Shown piece by piece: positions 38,795 to 43,732 of a stretch of 43,732 nt of DNA (position 1 is its first letter; each line of letters begins with the position of its first letter). The notes under the pieces were generated by a model, which was given only the letters and a program-made list of their open reading frames with translations, had not been told where the DNA came from and made no database searches. The stretch covers positions 1-43,732 of the forward strand of contig NZ_QSEK01000024.1 of NCBI RefSeq assembly GCF_003464165.1. Direction: 5' to 3'. The position numbers and the translations under genes are program-made. Origin of the DNA: Eubacterium sp. AM49-13BH (GTDB lineage Bacteria; Bacillota; Clostridia; Lachnospirales; Lachnospiraceae).

Positions 38795-38823
38795 ATTTTA
38801 CAAAATTGTCCTATCGAATACAA
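38795..38823 (-). promoter_or_regulatory. Promoter of the comEA operon
   Basis: Minus strand: -35 TTGTAT (38818-38823), 17-nt spacer, -10 TAAAAT (38795-38800). It is arranged back to back with the yfhO promoter at 38844-38872. Confidence 0.6.
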
Positions 38824-38843
38824 GTCTAATTTAACTATAATTG

Positions 38844-38872
38844 TTTACACTTTTTTCGTTCTTTGGTAAAAT
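38844..38872 (+). promoter_or_regulatory. Promoter of the yfhO-argH operon
   Basis: Plus strand: -35 TTTACA (38844-38849), 17-nt spacer, -10 TAAAAT (38867-38872), 30 nt before the ATG. Confidence 0.65.
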
Positions 38873-38902
38873 GTTACTATTATCGGCTAAGGGAGGAAAG
38901 CC

Positions 38903-41629
38903 ATGACATCTTCAAAGAAATCAATTCTTAATTCTAATCTGACTTATGTAATAGCATTTGTGCTTCCTTTAATTATGATGGCAGCACTCTATTATACCCG
39001 GGAAATATTTCCATGGGGAAGCGACTGCTATCTAAGATCAGACATGTATCACCAGTATGCCCCTTTCTTTTCGGAATTGTGGCACAAGATAAGGAATGGT
39101 GAAAGTCTTACCTATTCATGGGATATTGGTATGGGAACCAACTTTACATCATTATATGCGTATTATCTTGCCAGTCCCGCGAACTGGTTTATTGTGTTAT
39201 TTCCGCAGAAATATATGATTGAGATTATGAATTCCCTTATCATATTAAAAATTGCCGGCAGCAGTCTTGCAATAACATATTACATAACCAGACATTTCGA
39301 TACTAAAAACTGTGTAGCTGCCCTGTTTGGCATGTTCTATGGAATGTCCGGATTCATTGCAGCATACAGCTGGAACATCATGTGGCTTGACTGCGTAATG
39401 TTATTACCACTTATAATGCTTGGTCTTGAAAGACTTGTTAATGAAAATAAATGTATCTTCTACTGTGTAACACTGGGATTATGTATATTTACCAACTATT
39501 ATATTTCAATCATGGTATGTATTTCTGTTGTTATTTACTTTATCGTACTTATGATTTCATATAATGGTCCGGTAAGCATATTACAATATGTAAAGAAATT
39601 CATTAATTTCTGTATATATTCACTCCTCGCAGGCGGACTTGGTGCCTGCCTTTTACTTCCGGAATTTTATACATTTTCTTTATCTGCATCAAGTGACACT
39701 TCATTTCCTGCACAGTTAAAATCATATTTCAGTATACTTTCAATGCTTACAAGGCAGCTTATTAATGTTCCTGTCCATCTCGGACTTGAACATTTTCCTA
39801 ACATATATTGTGGTGTTGCTGTATTTTTGCTTATTCCGCTCTATGTTATGTGCAAAAAAATCAATGCCCGTGAAAAAATCGGAAAATGTATAATTCTTCT
39901 GATTTTCTTAACAGCATTTAACCTCAATATACCTAATTATATATGGCACGGACTGCATTTTCCAAACAGTCTTCCATGCAGACAGTCTTTTATCTACATA
40001 TTTTTTGTTCTTACTATGTGTTTTGAGGCTGTATATAATATAAAAGAGTTATCTAATAAACAGATTGGTACTTCATTATGGATTTCAATCGGTCTGCTTG
40101 TTCTTTTTGAACAGTTATTTATGGCGGAGGGAAGTACTTATTCATTCAAGATTGCATATGTAAGTGGAATATTCATATTGTTATATGCTCTTCTTATGTT
40201 TATTAACAATAATGCAAAGCTTAAAATACCGCTTGTACTTCTGCTTACATTTTCTGTATCAATCATAGAATGTACTCTTAATATGGATTCGACAGGTATC
40301 GGTACAACGAGCCGTACATCATATCTTCTTGATTATGATGCAGTAAAGACTGTTACTAAAACAGTTGCTGATAACGACGATTCATTTTACCGTATGGACA
40401 AGCTTTTTGGTGCAAGAACCAAAAATGATGGTGCATGGCATAATTACAAAACTGTATCCACATTTTCTTCTACATGTAATGCAGGTATATCAAAACTATT
40501 CAATTATCTTGGTTTAGAGAATTCAACCAATGCATATGGATGCAATGGTCTCACAGAAGTAACTGATATGATATTCTCTGTTAAATATACCATAAGCAAC
40601 AAGCTTCTTGCAGAAAGTAATTTAAGAAGCTACTATACAGGAAGTGACGGTGAGTTCATATATAAAAATAATTATACTCTTCCGATAGGATTTGCTATTA
40701 ATGAACAGTCTGCTTCCAAAATGAATTTCATGACTGCCAATAACAGTATTGAAAACCAGAATCTTATGATTCAGAATATGACAGGGATAAGTGATGTATT
40801 CACTGTAGTTGATAAATTTCCTAACGAATCAGAGTGTACTATAAAGCCACAAAAAGATGGACATTTGTATCTTATAGCTGCCAACCAGTCCGTTGATTAC
40901 ATAACCGTAACGCTTAATAATTCAGACAAATCTTATTCTTACAGTAACTTAAAGAGTAATAACAGAATTATTGATGTAGGTTATGTCACAAAATCTGACA
41001 CAGTGGAAGTTACCGCCGAAACAGGTATGAATCTTACTGCTTATATGCTTGATTCTGATAAGTTAATCAAAGCTTACAATATTCTCAATGCAGAAAGTTA
41101 TCAGGTTGATTCATATACAGATACTCATTTTAAAGGATCAATCAGCTTATCTTCTGACAAGACTGTTCTGTTTTCTATTCCGTACGATGCCGGATGGTCT
41201 GTATATGTTGATGGCAAACGTGTAGATACATTTGTATGGAAGAACGCTTTGTTATGTGTTGATGTTCCAGCCGGAACACACTCACTTGAATTAAGGTATG
41301 TTCCACACAATTTAATATTGGGTTGCGTTTTAACTGCATTTAGCATTATTATATTGATTGGCATATATGTGTCTGCCCGTCTTATAAGGAACGGCAGAAT
41401 ACATACTTATAACTGGCCTGTTTTCATCAGAAAGTATCTTGAACTTCCTGTTATAGAATCTGTTGCAGAATCTCATTCTGATAATGAGGACTACAATTTC
41501 CTTAATAAGAATATACAAGAAACTATTCTTGATGAAATGAATGATTTTGATAATCTCGAATCTCCGGATTTCGAAGATGATACATCAGATTATAATTTAA
41601 AAGACAATGAAACCAAGGAGGATTTATAA
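38903..41629 (+). CDS. YfhO-family membrane protein (GT-C-like)
   Basis: A 908-aa polytopic membrane protein of the YfhO family, whose members have been linked to glycosylation of lipoteichoic acid or other envelope polymers. It has about 12 helices in the first 450 residues, a conserved acidic first loop (SDCYLRSDMYHQYAPFF, with LTYSWDIGMGTNF), an extracellular C-terminal domain (SIPYDAGWSVYVDGKRVDTF and VPAGTHSLELRYVPHN) and a final helix (about 805-825). Beyond that comes a cytosolic tail of about 75 residues rich in Asp/Glu/Asn, unusual for the family as I know it. GGGAGG stands 6 nt before the ATG. Its last codons hold the ribosome binding site of argH. Confidence 0.88.
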   Translation: MTSSKKSILNSNLTYVIAFVLPLIMMAALYYTREIFPWGSDCYLRSDMYHQYAPFFSELWHKIRNGESLTYSWDIGMGTNFTSLYAYYLASPANWFIVLFPQKYMIEIMNSLIILKIAGSSLAITYYITRHFDTKNCVAALFGMFYGMSGFIAAYSWNIMWLDCVMLLPLIMLGLERLVNENKCIFYCVTLGLCIFTNYYISIMVCISVVIYFIVLMISYNGPVSILQYVKKFINFCIYSLLAGGLGACLLLPEFYTFSLSASSDTSFPAQLKSYFSILSMLTRQLINVPVHLGLEHFPNIYCGVAVFLLIPLYVMCKKINAREKIGKCIILLIFLTAFNLNIPNYIWHGLHFPNSLPCRQSFIYIFFVLTMCFEAVYNIKELSNKQIGTSLWISIGLLVLFEQLFMAEGSTYSFKIAYVSGIFILLYALLMFINNNAKLKIPLVLLLTFSVSIIECTLNMDSTGIGTTSRTSYLLDYDAVKTVTKTVADNDDSFYRMDKLFGARTKNDGAWHNYKTVSTFSSTCNAGISKLFNYLGLENSTNAYGCNGLTEVTDMIFSVKYTISNKLLAESNLRSYYTGSDGEFIYKNNYTLPIGFAINEQSASKMNFMTANNSIENQNLMIQNMTGISDVFTVVDKFPNESECTIKPQKDGHLYLIAANQSVDYITVTLNNSDKSYSYSNLKSNNRIIDVGYVTKSDTVEVTAETGMNLTAYMLDSDKLIKAYNILNAESYQVDSYTDTHFKGSISLSSDKTVLFSIPYDAGWSVYVDGKRVDTFVWKNALLCVDVPAGTHSLELRYVPHNLILGCVLTAFSIIILIGIYVSARLIRNGRIHTYNWPVFIRKYLELPVIESVAESHSDNEDYNFLNKNIQETILDEMNDFDNLESPDFEDDTSDYNLKDNETKEDL

Positions 41630-43006
41630 ATGAAATTATGGGGTGGACGATTCACCAAAGAAACTAATGAGCTTGTCAACAACTTCAACGCATCAATTTC
41701 ATTTGACCAGAAGTTCTATAAGCAGGATATTGAAGGAAGTATTGCACATGCTACTATGCTCGGCAAGCAGGGAATTATTCCTGAAAGCGAAAGTGAGCAG
41801 ATTGTAGAAGGTCTTAAGGGAATTCTTGCTGATATTGAATCAGGAAAGCTTGAAATCACTGATGAATACGAGGATATCCATACATTTATGGAGGCTACTC
41901 TTATCGAGAGAATCGGTGATGCCGGAAAGAGACTTCACACAGGACGAAGCAGAAATGACCAGGTTGCTCTTGATATGAGACTTTTCACAAGACAGGAAGT
42001 TCTTAATACTGATGCTGAGCTTAAAGAGCTTATGTCTGTTATCTTAAGAATCATGAAAGAAAATACACATACATTCATGCCTGGATTTACTCATCTTCAG
42101 AAGGCACAGCCTGTTACTGTTGCTCATCATTTCGGTGCATATTTCGAAATGTTCAAGCGCGACAGAAGCAGACTTCATGACATATATGAAAGAATGAACT
42201 ACTGTCCTCTTGGTGCAGGTGCACTTGCAGGAACAACTTATCCATTAGACAGAGAACTTACTGCTTCTCTCCTTGGTTTCTACGGGCCAACACTCAACAG
42301 CATGGATTCTGTTTCTGACAGAGATTACCTTATTGAATTCTTATCTGCATTATCAACTATCATGATGCATTTAAGCCGTTTCTCTGAGGAAATATGCATC
42401 TGGAATTCTAACGAATACAGATTCATTGAACTTGATGACGCTTTCAGTACAGGAAGCTCTATTATGCCTCAGAAGAAGAACCCTGATATCGCAGAGCTTG
42501 TAAGAGGTAAGACAGGCAGAGTATATGGTGCTCTTATGAGCCTTCTTACAACAATGAAGGGTATTCCTCTTGCTTACAATAAGGATATGCAGGAGGATAA
42601 GGAATTATCATTTGACGCATTTGACACAGCCAAAGGCTGCATCAGCCTTTTCAAGGGCATGATTGATACAATGAAATTCAATAATAAGAGAATGGAAGCT
42701 TCAGCAAAGAACGGCTTCACTAACGCTACTGATGCTGCTGACTATCTTGTTAAGAAGGGGGTTCCTTTCAGAGAAGCCCACGGTATTGTCGGCCAGCTTG
42801 TTCTTATGTGCATTGAGAAAAATATTGCACTTGATGACCTTTCACTTGAAGAATACAAGGCTGTAAGCCCTGTATTTGATGAAGATATCTACGAGGCAAT
42901 CAGCCTCCAGACTTGTGTAGATAAGAGACTTACTCTTGGAGCTCCTGGTCCGGAGGTTATGAATAAGGTTATTGCTATTTATGATAAATATATGGAAGAT
43001 AATTAA
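41630..43006 (+). CDS. argH: Argininosuccinate lyase
   Basis: Splits argininosuccinate into arginine and fumarate, the last step of arginine synthesis. The 458-aa protein has the N-terminal KLWGGRF, HTGRSRNDQ, the catalytic His loop TFMPGFTHLQKAQP (H155) and the superfamily signature GSSIMPQKKNPD (S276/S277). The ATG follows the yfhO TAA without a gap, and AAGGAGG lies within the yfhO 3' end, so the two genes are tightly coupled. No argG is seen in the window. No ordinary terminator follows; the 234-nt palindrome is the first structure downstream. Confidence 0.98.
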   Translation: MKLWGGRFTKETNELVNNFNASISFDQKFYKQDIEGSIAHATMLGKQGIIPESESEQIVEGLKGILADIESGKLEITDEYEDIHTFMEATLIERIGDAGKRLHTGRSRNDQVALDMRLFTRQEVLNTDAELKELMSVILRIMKENTHTFMPGFTHLQKAQPVTVAHHFGAYFEMFKRDRSRLHDIYERMNYCPLGAGALAGTTYPLDRELTASLLGFYGPTLNSMDSVSDRDYLIEFLSALSTIMMHLSRFSEEICIWNSNEYRFIELDDAFSTGSSIMPQKKNPDIAELVRGKTGRVYGALMSLLTTMKGIPLAYNKDMQEDKELSFDAFDTAKGCISLFKGMIDTMKFNNKRMEASAKNGFTNATDAADYLVKKGVPFREAHGIVGQLVLMCIEKNIALDDLSLEEYKAVSPVFDEDIYEAISLQTCVDKRLTLGAPGPEVMNKVIAIYDKYMEDN

Positions 43007-43013
43007 ATAGTAT

Positions 43014-43247
43014 TTCGGGGTTGTACAGTCTGTGAGTCAAGCATTAGTGCCAACTTTAGGTAAGCTGACCTAGTGGCTGTAAATGCCGCCATATACAGAG
43101 TTTATTACGGTGCAGGAAATCAAAACGCGCTTCGCTTGAACGAGATTTCCTGCACCGAACTTTTGTATATAGCGGCATTAACACCCACACGGTAAGCTTA
43201 CATGCCGTTGTCGCTAACGCTTAACTCACAGACACTACCACCGCGAA
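43014..43247. repeat. Long imperfect inverted repeat (about 234 nt)
   Basis: The left arm (43014-43121) and the right arm (43144-43247) are complementary over almost their whole length with scattered mismatches and a 2-4 nt length difference. Best-matched blocks are GTCTGTGAGT at the outer ends, AATGCCGC and ATATACA in the middle, and the perfect 13-bp GGTGCAGGAAATC around a 22-nt loop with GCGCTTCGC. It fills the gap between two converging genes and contains no open reading frame of note. It could be a MITE-like element, a structured RNA or an unusual terminator; no T-run follows. Confidence 0.85.
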
Positions 43248-43252
43248 GTGTA

Positions 43253-43732
43253 TTATCTTTCATATAGTCTTAAAATATCATCATAAGTGATTTCATCTTT
43301 TCCTTTAAAAATCTTTTTAGTTTCATCCATCTTAAATTTTTCATTTATAAGAACATTGTCAATTGTACAATAACTATGTTTTTTTGCTAATTGAATTGTT
43401 ATTTCATATAATATTTCATCAACATAACTATGTAAATGCTCTCCTAAAGATTTTAAATTATCTATATCTTCTCCCGAATGTATTATCGCATTTCTTGTCC
43501 GATACATACGACGTAAATGCCATCTTACTCTTCTTTCGTATTTATCGATTTCATTAAAATACCCATTTTTTTCATTAAAAATATTATGCAATTGTGAAAT
43601 TCGGCTTCTAATCAATGGATAATCTCCAAATTCAGCAATCAATTTTTTTCTTATCGCATCATATTGCTTTAAAATTACTATACACGCTATTTTTTCATAC
43701 TCACTAACTTCTATATCAACATCTGATATAAT
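43253..43732 (-). CDS. C-terminal part of a HEPN-like protein (runs off the window)
   Basis: The frame is open to the window edge, showing the last 159 residues. It is helical and strongly charged, with a WHLRRMYRTRNAIIHSGED segment: R-N-A-I-I-H fits the R-x4-H motif of HEPN RNase domains, and YRTRNAIIHSG followed by a helix (LGEHLHSYVDEILYEI) is the usual HEPN arrangement. Many such domains form the C-terminus of antiphage or abortive-infection proteins. Its N-terminal domains are not visible, so function is open. Its stop codon lies 5 nt from the long palindrome. AT content is higher than in argH. Confidence 0.6.
   Translation of the reverse strand: MISDVDIEVSEYEKIACIVILKQYDAIRKKLIAEFGDYPLIRSRISQLHNIFNEKNGYFNEIDKYERRVRWHLRRMYRTRNAIIHSGEDIDNLKSLGEHLHSYVDEILYEITIQLAKKHSYCTIDNVLINEKFKMDETKKIFKGKDEITYDDILRLYER

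Noticed and set aside
43014..43247. A CRISPR array or retron RNA
   Set aside because: There is one palindrome and no repeat-spacer pattern, and no reverse transcriptase gene is in the window.

Overview
The window is about 43.7 kb of AT-rich chromosomal DNA from a Firmicute, most likely a Lachnospiraceae (Clostridia) gut-type anaerobe; a Lachnospira/Eubacterium/Roseburia-like species is an inference from protein style and gene order, not a demonstrated match. Pointers are the Firmicute order gap-pgk-tpiA-gpmI-secG-rnr-smpB-ssrA, the comEA/comEC-holA-rpsT-gpr-spoIIP neighbourhood, sporulation genes (gpr, spoIIP, a SpoVB-type flippase), strong GGAGG ribosome binding sites, several TTG/GTG starts and a DUF5688 protein.

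Layout. (1) 1-8.6 kb, mostly minus strand: glycolytic genes gap, pgk, tpiA and gpmI, several with their own promoter or terminator, then secG, rnr, smpB and the tmRNA gene ssrA (trans-translation and RNA quality control). (2) 8.7-13 kb: a Na/Pi cotransporter with a PhoU tail, a PHP-type phosphoesterase and a GH13 glycosidase. Two perfect tandem 28-nt repeats lie between gap and the transporter. (3) 13-31 kb: housekeeping and accessory genes: nifS-type desulfurase, SpoVB-like flippase, two small membrane/hypothetical genes, a SecB-like protein fused by deletion to an Hsp20 remnant, a wall-anchored sialidase-fold protein, a metallophosphoesterase, an IS4-family element, metA, ligA, rluF, tRNA-Arg(CCG), a DUF5688 gene, pepD, spoIIP, gpr and rpsT. 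(4) 31-38.8 kb, minus strand: comEA, an OmpR/HK two-component pair, a GerMN lipoprotein, comEC and holA, closely spaced as one likely operon. (5) 38.9-43 kb, plus strand: a YfhO-family membrane protein with argH starting on the next base. (6) 43.0-43.7 kb: a 234-nt imperfect palindrome followed by the C-terminal part of a HEPN-like protein that runs off the window.

The most striking property is that reading frames in 13.4-30.8 kb are repeatedly broken by single-base indels (nifS twice, spoVB, hsp20, metallophosphoesterase, transposase twice, metA, ligA, rluF, gpr twice). Nearly all are one-base losses, and they hit genes expected to be essential (ligA). Genes on either side of this tract are intact. 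The simplest reading is a local sequence-quality problem; real decay is likely only for the metallophosphoesterase (also a nonsense codon), the Hsp20/SecB junction and perhaps the IS. I found no CRISPR array, rRNA operon or prophage, and no fully visible new multi-gene system. The best leads for something undescribed are the 43.0-kb palindrome beside the HEPN-like gene, the tandem repeats upstream of gap, and the palindrome inside the ssrA promoter.

No stretch longer than about 300 bases lacks a gene. The longer gaps (8566-8809, 10589-10857, 16531-16756, 20462-20727, 43007-43252) are covered by the promoters, terminators and repeats listed.
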